Below are positions 22,560 through 33,115 of a stretch of DNA of 64,000 nucleotides, piece by piece. Within the stretch, counting starts at the first letter, position 1. Each line of letters begins with the position of its first letter. The notes beneath the pieces were generated by a model, which saw only the letters and a list, made by a program, of their open reading frames with translations, was not told where the DNA came from and did not search any database. This DNA is from Ochromonas danica (lineage: Eukaryota > Sar > Chrysophyceae > Chromulinales > Chromulinaceae): contig VKHL01000139.1 in assembly GCA_015146655.1 (NCBI GenBank), positions 1 through 64,000 of the forward strand, given 5' to 3'. The translations under genes and the position numbers were made by a program.

Positions 22560-24503
22560 TTACACCTCACTAAATACCTCCTCCTCCTTCAGAGGTAGTG
22601 GTAGAGGTAGAGGTAGCTGTTGTTGTTGTCTGCGAAGAGGTTGAGAGAAGTGGAAGAGCAAGTCTGTGATTCTCTTGTAGACTGCCAGTGGCCGCCTACC
22701 CTCTCCCTCCTCCTCCTCCTCCTGCAGCAGCTTTGTTTTCTTCTCAATAGAGTCATCCCTCTTGTCTGAGAGAGACAATGGCACTGACAATGGCAATGAT
22801 AAAGGTAACAGTTGTTGTTGTTGTAGGCTGTAGGCTTGCAAGACTTGCAGGCAAAGCTCCCAGCCAGCTACCTCCTCCTCCTCCTCCTCCTCCAATGTAG
22901 ATGGGTAGTAACATGGAGAGCTAGTTACAGCAGCGTCACCAGCAGTAGAGGAGGAGGAGGAGGGTCTAATCCAGGGACAGAAGTGTCTGTGATCCTCGAA
23001 GATCTTCCACACCTTCCCCTCCTCCTCCTCCTCCTGCCGCTGTCGCTTCCCCTGAGGTGGTGTTAGCACAGTCTGGTCTTGTCTACCCTCAGAAGTCGCT
23101 TGGCTACCTTCTGCTACGCTGTCTTGGTAGAGGGGTAGAAGGAAGTCAGCCAGTGCCTCCTCCTCCTCCTGCTCCACAGTGAGGTAGCAGGAGGAGGAGG
23201 AGGGTAACGCCTTCATCTTTTCCTCCAAGTTTACAGTGCGGCCACACAGGCTACAAGCCAGTGTTAGGCTAGAGGAGGAGGAGGAGGAGGAGGAGGCGGT
23301 CCAGCCACAGCATGCCGCCAGCCAAGCCAGCGCTACCACTCCTCCTCCTCCTACCACTACCTCTTTGCTACTCCCCGCAACTGAAGGTAGTACTGAGAAG
23401 AGCTGGTTGTCTCTGTCTGCTAGCAGTCTCTGCGGACTGGCGGGGAGGGTAGCAGGCAGAGAGCACAGAGACACAGAGGCTGCTACCCGCCCTCCTCCTC
23501 CTCCACCTCCTGCTCTACTACCACTGCTACCTGCTGCTTGTTCAAAGAGCGCTTCTATCCACTTCCAGCGAAGCTCTCTCATCTTGTCACCACAGCTGTA
23601 GGAGGAGGAGGAGGAGGAGGGTATCTCCACGAAGACCTCTCGCCCAGCAAATCGTCTGACTCGCTGCAAGAAGTCGAGCAATCTCTGGGAGAGGGATAGC
23701 AGGAGGAGGTGGGGGAGGGGGTGGGGTATGGAGAGGAAGGAGGAGGGGCAGGGCTCGCTCTGCCAGGGACAGCCTGCGCTGTGACTCTGTGACAGCCAGC
23801 TACCTTCCTCTCTACCTCCACCTCCACTCCTCCTCCTGCTACTATCACTGCTATGGTCAGCAGAGGAGGTAGCAACAGCCTCCTTCCCCTCCTCCTCCTG
23901 CAAGGGGGTGTTCGAGGTAGTGTTAGCACCAGTGGTAGCACCAGGGACAGTGACAGTGGCGTGGCAGAGCAGGCAGTGCAGGCGGTCTCTCCCCGCGCAT
24001 CGCCAGCCAAAGCGAGCGCATCTCAGCGGAGAGAGGTAGTCTGGCTTGGCGAACCACAGCGAGACTGCCGCGTGGAAGCTGCGCAGCCTCTGCAGGAAGT
24101 CCTCCTGGCTCCACGGCCTGTGCCTCTCCTCGCTGCCACTTTTACCAATATTGCCACTAGTATTACCACTATTACCGCCTCTGTTGTTGTCAGTGACGCT
24201 CTCCTCTCTGCTGCTGTACTTCTCCACTAGAGCCTCCAGGCGATCTCTCTCCTCTTTATAAGACCTGCGCCTCTCTGACAGACACCCCACAGACACCCCA
24301 CAGACACAGACAGAGACAAGGATGGACAATCAACATCATCAGAGGGTAGGGGGGAGGAGGAAGAGGAGGAGGAGGGACTCACTGCTGCCAGGTGATGACT
24401 CTTTCTCGAGGGGATCGATGGCATCATTCAGCAACTGCAAGAGATGGTTCACTTGAGTGGAAAGAGAGGGGTGAGAAGTCGTGGCTGCTATACCATCTGT
24501 CAT
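22560..24503 (-). CDS. ZC3HC1: ZC3HC1/NIPA-type C3HC zinc-finger protein
   Basis: Exon 1 (24503-24383) joins exon 2 (24274-22560) in phase 1, giving about 611 residues. The first zinc module starts with RPWSQEDFLQRLRSFHAAVS at about residue 92, then CARFGWRC, CLLCHATV and HSAGCPW at about 203. This is the order of the C3HC finger of NIPA/ZC3HC1. A second related module has LAWLAACCGW, LACSLCGRTV at about 378 and HRHFCPWI at about 466. In animals and yeast (Pml39) the family sits at the nuclear pore basket and binds TPR; NIPA was also described as an F-box-like protein. Between the modules are long runs of Ser, Gly and Glu from GGA/TCC tracts. The ATG at 24503 is preferred over one at 24554, which would translate a TTTGA repeat. 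A TTCCATGGAA palindrome sits at 24562-24571, 59 bases upstream. Confidence 0.85.
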
Positions 24504-24678
24504 GATGATTTGATTTGATTTGATTTGATTTGAAGGGAAGTCTGTGGAATCCACCCAATAATTCCATGGAATATTATCATATCATAGACTATCTTTTTAG
24601 TATTTAATGATAATTGCTAATAATTATTGTCAGAGCTAACTAGAAGAAGACTACCACGGTAATCATTATTGATGATAG

Positions 24679-25931
24679 CTAATATTTATTCAATTTGGTT
24701 ACAATATAGCATCGCAAGGTTTGGTCCAAGGAGGCCAAGACCGCCAGGCCCTCTTTGTCGGGGGACCAGTCGAAGGACACGATGGGCTGCGAGGAGATCA
24801 CTTTGGAGTTCAAGAGCTCTACCTGGCCCATGACTCCCAAGGGGCAGTTCTCCGGTCCGTTGGTCACGCGGTTCTTCGGGTAGTGATATTTGTACAAATT
24901 CAAGCCGCCATTGCCTCCTCCAGTCATGAAGAGGTCGCGGTTCTGCGGCAGATGACGTGTTAGCCACACTGTGGCCTTGTGGGCTCTCTCTGTGAGGCAG
25001 GAGAAGCCCAGGGTAGGGTGCTGTGTTCGCATGTCGAAGAGGCGGAACTTGCTCTCCAAAGTTGTTACCTGGACAGACAGAGACAGACAAAAATGAGAGA
25101 GAAAACACAATTAGCCAGCAGTCCCGAGTCATTGTAAAGAGTAGAATTGTAGCATGTGCACCACACTGCACACAGCTACTAGTGAAATTACATAAGACCC
25201 CTGGAGAGCAATTTCTTATTTCCATGGAATAGATCTTTCTCTGTACTCACCACAAGTTTGTTCATTTCAATATCTTTGCGATCGAACTCGATCGAGGTGA
25301 CTCCATTGTTGACGTTGGTCTCGTAGCGCAGGGCGTTGGCTCGGAGGTCGAAGAGCTTGACGTCTCCGTTGTCGAAGCCCGCCGCGATGCAGCGCTCCTC
25401 GTCGTTGAAGGAGTTGCCGAAGGCCACCGTCCAGCAATCGCGAATAGGCTGGCCTGCTTCAGGCTCCAGTGCCAGCACAGGGTGAGCGACGCGCCGATCC
25501 CACAGGCGCACACAGCCATCGCGTCCCCCCGTGACGAGTTCCGGTGCACCGGAACCAATCTCCAGTCCCCCGATGCCATCGATGGCATTGATGATGGAAG
25601 TGTGTGCTTGCTGAGAGTAGGTGGGTGTGGAGAGGTGCTCGAGGTCGTAGATGACCAGTCGGCCCTGGTGGTCCCCCGTGGCCAAGTGGCGCTCCTCGAT
25701 GGAAGACGCCCCGAAGGTGCCGCACTTGATTCCATGGTCTACCTTGCCCTCCACCAGAGTCTCGAGTCGTCCCTGGTTGAGCTGGTAGACGTGCAGCGCT
25801 CCCTTGGCGTTGGGGTGGATTCCAAGGGCTACGAAGCGGGCGGAGAATGGAATCCATCGAGTATCATAGGGAGTGAAGGGGAGAGGCTGGTGGATGTGTT
25901 CAATGATCTGAGGGGCGTCGGTGGTATCCAT
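24679..25931 (-). CDS. DNAAF10: WDR92/DNAAF10 WD-repeat axonemal dynein assembly factor
   Basis: Exon 1 (25931-25251) and exon 2 (25068-24679) give about 356 residues, essentially the length of human WDR92. Similarity to that family runs end to end: PQIIEHIHQPLPFTPYDTRW, KCGTFGASS, INAIDGIGGLEIGSGAPELV, RDCWTVAFGNSFNDEER, NGDVKLFDLR, FDRKDIEMNKLV, FDMRTQHPTLGF, LPQNRDLFMTGGGNGGL and the terminal VTKLNKY. The fold is a seven-blade propeller. WDR92 works with R2TP/HSP90 to assemble dynein arms in the cytoplasm, and it tracks with the presence of motile cilia, so this organism probably makes flagella. TTCCATGGAA occurs at 26106-26115 upstream and again inside the intron at 25220-25229. AAACCCGTTT lies at 26057-26066. 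Confidence 0.96.
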
Positions 25932-26594
25932 CCTGAGAGGTGGCAGGAGGTGCGGAGACAGGGAAGAGATGGAGATAGTAGGTGATGATGGACTTGTCTG
26001 TGTCTGTCCTATTCTTTCCTTCTCGACCAGCCGGACCGTTTTTCCAGACCAGACTAAAACCCGTTTCTTGGAAAAACGATCTACCCTGCTGGAATCCACC
26101 ACCAGTTCCATGGAATACCAAAGGTTGAGCTTGGTGCATGTTTGAGGTGGTTGGTGTTAATTAGACTAGGTCTAGGTACTGTAGATAGCGATTGGTTAGG
26201 TAGAGACAACATTTAGACTTTGAATGTCACTCTATTCTTACTACAGACATTACACTTAATATAGGATATCTTAGCAGGAGAACTGAAAAGTCAGATGATA
26301 GCGTGCAAGGGGACAGCATAGGAGGAGGAGGAGGAAGAGGAGGAGCAAGAGCACTACCTCCACCAGCTCAGAGTGGCTGAACAGCTAGCTTGTGGTGGTG
26401 GCGCTAATGCTACCTAACACACATTACTCGCACATGACACACAACAACACAATACTGCAACCTCTCATATAAAACTCCATTCATTTCATGTGAGGAGGTG
26501 TCACTCTGATGAACAAACGATCAGAAAACGCGAAACTAACATAACGGAAGAGAACTGGCAGGGGGAGAAAGGGGACAGGGGGGGGGGGGGTAGG
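25932..26594. other. Intergenic region upstream of DNAAF10
   Basis: The first 200 bases hold AAACCCGTTT (26057-26066) and a compound GGAATCCA...TTCCATGGAAT element ending at 26116, both probable promoter elements of DNAAF10. The remainder has GGA tracts near 26320-26345 and no supported gene. A G-run of about 14 bases sits at about 26578, near the end of the next gene. Confidence 0.6.
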
Positions 26595-27155
26595 CTATGG
26601 CTTGGGGCGAGGGACATGAGTGAAAGATCCCCAGCCTGGTGCCGACACTCTTCGAGCAGCAGCGGCGGGAGTGGGGGGCAGGGAGTTGCTGGAGGAGATG
26701 GAGGAGGTGGTGGAGGAGGAGGAGGAGTTGGCGGAGGGTCTGCGGCCTCTCCTCCTCGCCTCCTCCTCCGCCTGCTGCTGTTGAAGACTCAGTTGCTGTT
26801 GAACGGCCTTGTCGATCTGCGCGATGGCCTCTTCTCGGAGGTTGTCTATCTTCTGGTTGAGCTGTCTCTCCAGCTTGTCGATGAGGTAGGCGAGCACGGC
26901 CTCGTTGGTCTTGTTGGTCACGGAGACCTCCTCGATGAGCACGAGCAGGGTCTGCAGCTGGGCCTGGTCCAGGGAGACCTCCTTCTCAGGCGGTGTTCTC
27001 TTCCGAGAGAACCATCCCCTCCTAGAGGACTGCTGCTGTTGCTTCTTCGTCTGTTGCCGGACTCGGAGGACAGGAGAGGTAGGGAGAGGAGGAGGAGTGA
27101 AGGAAAGTCGAGGTGGCGGGGAGCTAGGTGCTTGACTGACGCTTCTCTCTGTCAT
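26595..27155 (-). CDS. Small coiled-coil protein, unknown
   Basis: About 186 residues from the ATG at 27155 (MTERSVSQAPSS); an in-frame extension to 27236 is possible. The N-terminus is Pro/Ser-rich. The middle (about residues 65-135) is a predicted coiled coil: LDQAQLQTLLVLIEEVSVTN, then LIDKLERQLNQKIDNLREEA, then Gln-rich helix. The C-terminus is a Ser-rich tail. I recognise no family. A TTCCATGGAA palindrome at 27241-27250 lies 86 bases upstream of this start and 170 bases upstream of the divergent TBC1D22 gene, so the two may share a promoter. Confidence 0.6.
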   Translation of the reverse strand: MTERSVSQAPSSPPPRLSFTPPPLPTSPVLRVRQQTKKQQQQSSRRGWFSRKRTPPEKEVSLDQAQLQTLLVLIEEVSVTNKTNEAVLAYLIDKLERQLNQKIDNLREEAIAQIDKAVQQQLSLQQQQAEEEARRRGRRPSANSSSSSTTSSISSSNSLPPTPAAAARRVSAPGWGSFTHVPRPKP

Positions 27156-27420
27156 GGCAATGGCTCTGCGCTGTGGTGATTCAATTCTTCGGCTGTTCAC
27201 CCACCGCCGGGTGAACTTTGGAATAGTGTTCCACACAGCATTCCATGGAATAGTCCTTCCCTCGCAACTAGCAATAGCTGGATCTGACTGATGCGCTGCT
27301 TTGATGAGAGAAAGACAGCGACATCTCCAGAAGAAGAAAATTCTGAATAAATAAATATTGCCTTATATTGAACACTGTCTTGTGAGTGTTTAGATCGAAT
27401 AAAGAGAGTGGCAGTCAGGC

Positions 27421-29193
27421 ATGGCAGAGCATTCCCATCTTCTGCACTTCTTCAACAAGTCGTCGCCACTGCCGCCCCCTGGCGGGGCACCCACACACAC
27501 TAATCCCTCGACCCACACTAACCCCTCAACCCACCTACACACATCGCCCACCCCTCCCTCCTCCTCCTCCTCCTCGACCGCAGAGGTAGACCATGTCCCG
27601 CCCTATCGCATGGCCCAGTTCGACAAACTACTGGGCCAGGACTCCGTGGACTTGTCCCAATTGCGCGCTCTGGCCTGGAATGGTGTGCCGCGATGCTATC
27701 GCGCGGTGGTCTGGCAAATCCTGCTGGGCTACATGCCTCAGCCTCGAGAGCGCAGAGAGAGCGTGCTGAAGAAGCGGCGGGAGGAGTACTTCTCCACCTT
27801 GACGCCCCTCTACCGCGAGGCCGTGGCCACCCTCTTGGCCAATGAGGCGCTGAACCTGCAGGACAGACAGAGACTGCAGCAGATGAACAGTCTTGGCAGC
27901 GGAGCGGCGAATGCCTCCAATCCTCCTCCTGCGGCGGCGGCCGCAGCGGCGATGCCCTCGTCGATGATCGCCTATCTGCAGGACCATCCGGACCTGCTGG
28001 ACCGTCGCAGTGCCGAGGGAGAGACTCTGCGCCAGATCGTGGTGGACCTCCCCCGCACTGCGATAACGATCCCTCTCTTCAGTCAGCTGCTGCTGCGAGA
28101 AATGGCCGAGCGCATTCTTTACATCTTCGCGGTGCGCCACCCCGCCTGCGGATATGTGCAAGGCATGAACGACCTCCTCGTGCCCGTGGTCCTGGTGGTT
28201 CTGGAGGGATATTTGATTGCTAGACAGCTCGCCCTGGCAGCAGCAGGAGGGCAGGAAGAGAAGCTCATCGTGGAGATCAACAGCCGACTGGCCAACGTCC
28301 TGCCCATGCGAGAGATCTACTCATATATCAATCCAACCGCTGCTTCTTCGAGAGGTCCTCCTGATAGTGCAGTGGCTAGTGGTGGAACAGCTGGCAGCAA
28401 GAGTAGGCAACACGTTAGCATTCCTCTGGGCAGTGTCCACGGAGGAGGAGGAGGAGGAGGAGGCGGTAGTAATGGGAACAGCCGCAAGATGTCTGCACCT
28501 GCTACCATGGGAGCCATGGGAAGAGATCCAACAACATGCGATCTATCTCAGCTGCCAGCTGCTCTGTTGGTAAGTCAGCGCAGTTCTTATAGACACTTCT
28601 CGTTATCGTTCTTATTGACCATGTCGATGATGACATTACTGATGTGATAGGCTCAAGTGGAGGCTGATGTCTACTGGTGCTTCTCGAAGATGCTGGAGTC
28701 CATCCAAGACAACTACATCTTTGGTCAGCCTGGTATTCAACGATCCATTCTCCGATTGGAAGATCTCATCGCTCGACTGGATCCTCCTCTCCACCAGCAC
28801 CTGCAGCAAGAGAACCTGCTCTTCATGCAGTTTGCCTTTCGTTGGATCAATTGTTTATTGCTGCGGGATCTCCCATTGCATGGCATCATCCGTTTGTGGG
28901 ATGCTTACCTTGCGCAAGAGTACGGACAGTTCCTCGACTTGCACGTCTACGTCTGTGCGGTCTTGATGATCATATTGCGAGCTGAGATCCTTGCAAGAGG
29001 CTTTCCCGAAGTGCTCACCTTCTTACAACAGACTTTACCAGGTGAAGTCACACTGGGATGGACGGATCAGGAGATGGAGACTTTGCTGGGACAGGCGTAC
29101 ATCCTGTCTCATCTCTTCGATCGCGCACCCTCACACCTCAACAACATCCCGCCCCTCCCCTCCCCTGCACAAAGCGGCGGTAGTAATATATAA
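27421..29193 (+). CDS. TBC1D22: TBC1D22-type Rab GTPase-activating protein
   Basis: Exons 27421-28569 and 28651-29193 encode about 563 residues. A Pro/Thr/His-rich N-terminus leads to FDKLLGQDSVDLSQLRALAW and GVPRCYRAVVWQILLGY, the start of the TBC domain at about residue 88. The catalytic fingers are present: VDLPRTA (Arg finger, about 209) and GYVQGMNDL (Gln finger, about 243). The second exon matches TBC1D22 closely: EADVYWCFSKMLESIQDNY, FGQPGIQ, LLFMQFAFRWINCLLLRDLP, LWDAYLAQEYGQFLDLHVYV. Human TBC1D22A/B are Golgi-linked Rab33-type GAPs that bind ACBD3 and 14-3-3. Compared with the animal form there are Ala-, Gly- and Ser-rich insertions inside the TBC domain (AAAAAAAMPSS; about nine Gly residues), which come from GGA/GCG repeats and should be loops. 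Confidence 0.94.
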
Positions 29194-29688
29194 CAGTGGA
29201 GGTATTGTTGTTTCTAGAGAGAAAGTCGTTTTATTACCTTGCCTTGGTCGATGGTTGAAGTGGAAGGATAATGTGATGTTCATAATGCACATTGTCGCTT
29301 TTTTAGTAACTTGATATCCTTTTCTTGTAGCCTTGGTTAACTCTTAAATATCGTGAGAGACAAAGAAGATACTGTAAATCAGCTTCGGTGATATCTTAGA
29401 CTGAAGTCATCTTCATCTTCCCTGCGGTACAGTTCCTGCTGACCTCTGGCTAGAGACTGTTGGATCCATCAACAGTATATAATATGGTAAACACAGTCTA
29501 CTACCGCAGTCTTGACAGATTCCGTCGTTGGGAAAAGTCGATAAAAGCGGCTTTTCCCAGTGAGAGAGACGAGTTTGTGTCCCTCCCATCCCAACTGCCT
29601 GTTGTGCTGGTCTTCTTGACGGACTCGATCATCGAGATCATCTAGCAGTCCTCCTCTCCTCCGCCGCGCCTGCTGGACAATCCAGATC
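29194..29688. other. Intergenic region upstream of FERM-IQ gene
   Basis: No gene is supported. A perfect short hairpin, GGGAAAAG ... CTTTTCCC, with a 13-base loop lies at about 29530-29558. A reading frame of 53 codons at 29484-29645 has no recognisable homology and ends before the proposed start, so I treat it as leader or promoter DNA. Confidence 0.5.
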
Positions 29689-32038
29689 ATGACGACGACC
29701 TTACTAGCCAATCAAAAGCAATTAGCTGACTTGACCAATAAATTCGATGGGCGTACACCAGGTAATTATTCCTTCGCTGCTGTGCTTTTCGTTCCTCTTT
29801 TGCTGCGCCTCGCCGTTGGATCTCACCTCTTCCCTCTCTCCCCACCCCACCTCTGCAGTACGTGTTCACTTTTTGGACAATTCCTCGAAGGTCTTCCTCC
29901 TCGCGGAGTACACGAGCGTGAAAGACTTCTTGACGATGATCCTCGAGAAGTTGCAATTACACGATGTCTCGGAGATCTTGCCCTACTTCGCGCTCTTCGA
30001 GTCAAGAAATGGGTCCACCATTGACAATCATATTGCCATGGATGCCATCGTCACAGAAGTCATTCGGTCGTGGCAAGAGGCGAAAGTCGATCGCACGGCC
30101 AAGTTCTTGTTCATGATCCGCTTGTACTTGCCCTGCCTGTGGGGCCTCACCTTCCAAGACGTCTTGGCGCATCACTTGCATCGCGACAAGACAGAACTAG
30201 CTTTGACTGAATACTTTGACTATGCGGAGATCGTGGACGAAGGACTCATTCAGTTGCAGTTTATGCAGGCCATTTATCATGTTATCACAGGTGAGAGAGG
30301 ATTCCATATCGAAGGCTAGACTTGATCAGCTGCATTGAGAGGCTGCCGTGTAGAGTCATCTACTTGATGTGTTGAACGTGCGTGGAATGTGTGTGGAATG
30401 AGCACGTGTGTACTGGTGTGTTCCCCTTGCATGTCTATCCCACTAACCTCTCGTGTCAATCTTCTTGTACGACAGGGAAGTACCCCACCACTGCGGAGCA
30501 AGCTCTGGAACTTGGAGCATTGCACTTCTTGGCCAAGTTTGGAGCCTATCGCCCAGCCTCTCACGTCGCAGGCTTCTTGGGCAATCGCATTGCAGAGTTC
30601 ATCCCTTTGAAGCATTTGAAGGGTGGCAGCAAAGGAAAGGGGTGGTCTCTGGAGCAGTGGGAGACAGAACTCTTCAAGACTGTGGAGAAGATTATGGACG
30701 ACATTGACGTGCAGGCAAGTCTTGTCTTTCTCTCCTCCTCCACCACCTCCTTCACCACTCTTACTGATTGTGCATGTGAACAGGCTAGTAGAGTAGATGG
30801 CATTGAGATCCTCTATCGACGAAAAGCCTTCTCCACCCCAGTCAGCAGTAGTAACGGGCAGGACAGCCATCGCCTAGTCACTGTGCCCCGTAGCTACCTC
30901 GAGATCGTCTACGGCATGAACGCCATCTATGGCGTCACTTTCTTCAAAGCCACACAAAAGAATGCCCGCGAACTGCCTGACACCATTATCATTGGTGTAT
31001 ATCATGAAGGTGGGGTTCTTCCATGGAATAACGAAATTTCTCTTTTAGTTGAGTAATTGGTTAATTGTTGAATAGGTTTGTATTTGCTTGACAAGCAAAA
31101 GGCCTTATTGAAGACCTATCACATTGAAGATATTTTACGATGGGGTTTCAAGCCTAATCAATCGTTCTTCTTTGAGATCCCTCCAGAATTAAACGACGTC
31201 GGTAAGAAACTTGAAGTTGTTCTCCCTGCGCACGGCAATAATAGCTAATGGGTGGACTCGATTGTTGCCTTGCGTGGGGCTGCAGGGTCTGCTGTGTTGG
31301 AGTTTGAGACAACAGAGGGGAAGGTGATCTCCGACTTACTGACAGACTATGCCATGGCCTTTTTGAAGGAGAAAGAGCGCGAAGAGCAACGAATGGCTTC
31401 TAACTACTCTGCCTTCCCGGCCCTCGACAACCTCCCTACTCCTCCTCCTGTTCCGGGGGCACCTGCCAATGGTAACGGTGTGAGAGGTAATGATCATGGT
31501 TCTAGTGGTAGTTTGAGTGATAGTGTAGCGATGCGACGAGCGTCTAAAAGTGGAATGCGTGCCTCTTTTACCCACAACCTCCTGGGTGGGCACCCTAGCC
31601 TAGGTATATGCTGCTGTTATGGATTTTGTGGTTTTACGGCCCAGGCGAGGGGCCATTGTGTGGATATTTGGAAGTCATTTTGTGGATTTATGGCCCGCCT
31701 CTCTTATCTTTATGGTCTGTGTCTGTCTTGTCTTTGTGTAGCAGATGGCATACCTCCGCCTCCCAAGAAGAATGGACTGAGTGCCAGTCAGTTGCTTGAC
31801 CCTCGCTACCGCGCGGCAGTACGAATCCAGGCCCTTTGGAGAGGATACTCGTTGAGGTTAGAGGTACCCTTCACTTCACTCGCTATCCCCTGAGCTAACC
31901 TCACATTGGCTGACCATTAGAAACGAGTGGGCGCGTGAAGATGCCGCTATTCTCATCCAAGCCATCTTCCGAGGGTACAAAGCGCGTGTGCTGCTGTCCA
32001 CCATCATCGAGCAGATGATCAAAGACGGCGAGCTCTGA
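29689..32038 (+). CDS. FERM domain protein with C-terminal IQ motifs
   Basis: Eight exons are inferred: 29689-29761, 29859-30290, 30476-30714, 30784-31009, 31076-31201, 31286-31603, 31742-31856 and 31921-32038. They give 548 residues with consistent phases. F1 spans about residues 24-100 (VRVHFLDNSSKVFLLAEYTS), F2 about 100-225 (YLPCLWGLTFQDVLAHHLHR; LQFMQAIYHVITGKYPTTAE; GALHFLAKFGAY) and F3 about 225-400 (VPRSYLEIVYGMNAIYGVTF; VLEFETTEGKVISDLLTDY, resembling talin F3). The C-terminus has two IQ motifs, AAVRIQALWRGYSLR and AAILIQAIFRGYKARV, for calmodulin-like light chains. No myosin motor or talin rod is attached. Cortical, phosphoinositide- and calmodulin-regulated anchoring is a reasonable inference. 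Intron 3 has a GC-AG boundary, and intron 6 has alternative TAG/CAG acceptors three bases apart. Confidence 0.85.
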
Positions 32039-33115
32039 GCACGGCGTAGAGAGACGAACAGCTTCTTACTCTTACCTGTTGCTGGATGAGGGTTAGGGCT
32101 TTGATTGTCGTGGTGATGTGATGGTGGTGTGTGTGGTGTCTGTGTGCGGCGAGTAGTTGGCATTCTGTTGGTTGGTCTGCTGGTGATAGATTAGGCGCGC
32201 TAGTCATTCTTGTGTGGTCCTTGTTGTACATCTAGTAAGAATAACTAACTGCTAAACTAAAAAACAATTGCACAGCTACCCTGTGCACACACACAAGCAC
32301 ACGCTATACTATACCAAATCAATGACATCGTCAGCAGTTTAGTTAGGGTTATTGTTCTTAGCTGCTGACATCTTGTCCTGATTAACGTCTCCATCACAAC
32401 GTCTAACACTTCCGTTACCAACAGAATACGATTGCTGCGGCGATGGTCTGGCTGTGATGAGCTATTTGAATGTCTGGCTGCAAACTAGTTCACCACAACA
32501 CTTGCGGCACTACCTAACACTACCTAATGGGTCACATACGTAATAGAGCACACTACCCACTACCACACTGTACCATGGCTAAATCAGACTAGATCTACTG
32601 TATAGTACAATACAGTATAGTATAGGGCGCCATAACACACCACATCGTCGCACAGCACGACATGCCCTGCTGTGGTAGTGTGGTGTGGTGTAGTTTAATA
32701 TGGCACGGCTAGACGGGACCTGCGCATCTGTACACTCTGGCGGACTGGTTGAAGCAGTCTACCCCACAAAGAAAGGTATACAACAAGGTACACAAACAGA
32801 GAATGCAAACAAAAATACGGAAAACAAAGAAGGCATGGGCCAAGAGACAGAGTACGTCTCTAGACCTTATGATGGTGCGTGTGGAGCTCCAGAGCTGTAG
32901 TGCTAGACATACACTGCTGTACACCAAACACTATAGCACAGCACAGTATAGCACAATATAGCACAGTGGGCTCTCAGGTAACAGGATGGTGATGATGTTC
33001 GTCATATCAATGGCAGGGGCGAGGAGAGTCTTCTTCCAAGGCGATTCCAGCAATTGCTAGTCTATTGCTGTTGCTATTGTCTTTGCTACGGAGTATGATT
33101 GTAGTGTTGCTGCTG
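32039..33115. other. Gene-poor stretch between convergent genes
   Basis: This is the longest gap in the window. It contains short palindromic words of the CTAGTCTA/TACAGTA kind (for example 32585-32625), GTGTGGTG-type low complexity and a 66-codon frame at 32700 with no family resemblance and lysine/asparagine-rich composition. I see no tRNA, rRNA or repeat array. Confidence 0.55.

Noticed and set aside
29484-29645. 53-codon frame upstream of the FERM-IQ gene
   Set aside because: It ends in a stop before the FERM exon and no splice pair links it in frame.
32700-32900. 66-codon frame in the gap between FERM-IQ and WD40 genes
   Set aside because: Low complexity, no family resemblance, no splice partners and no conserved-looking pattern.
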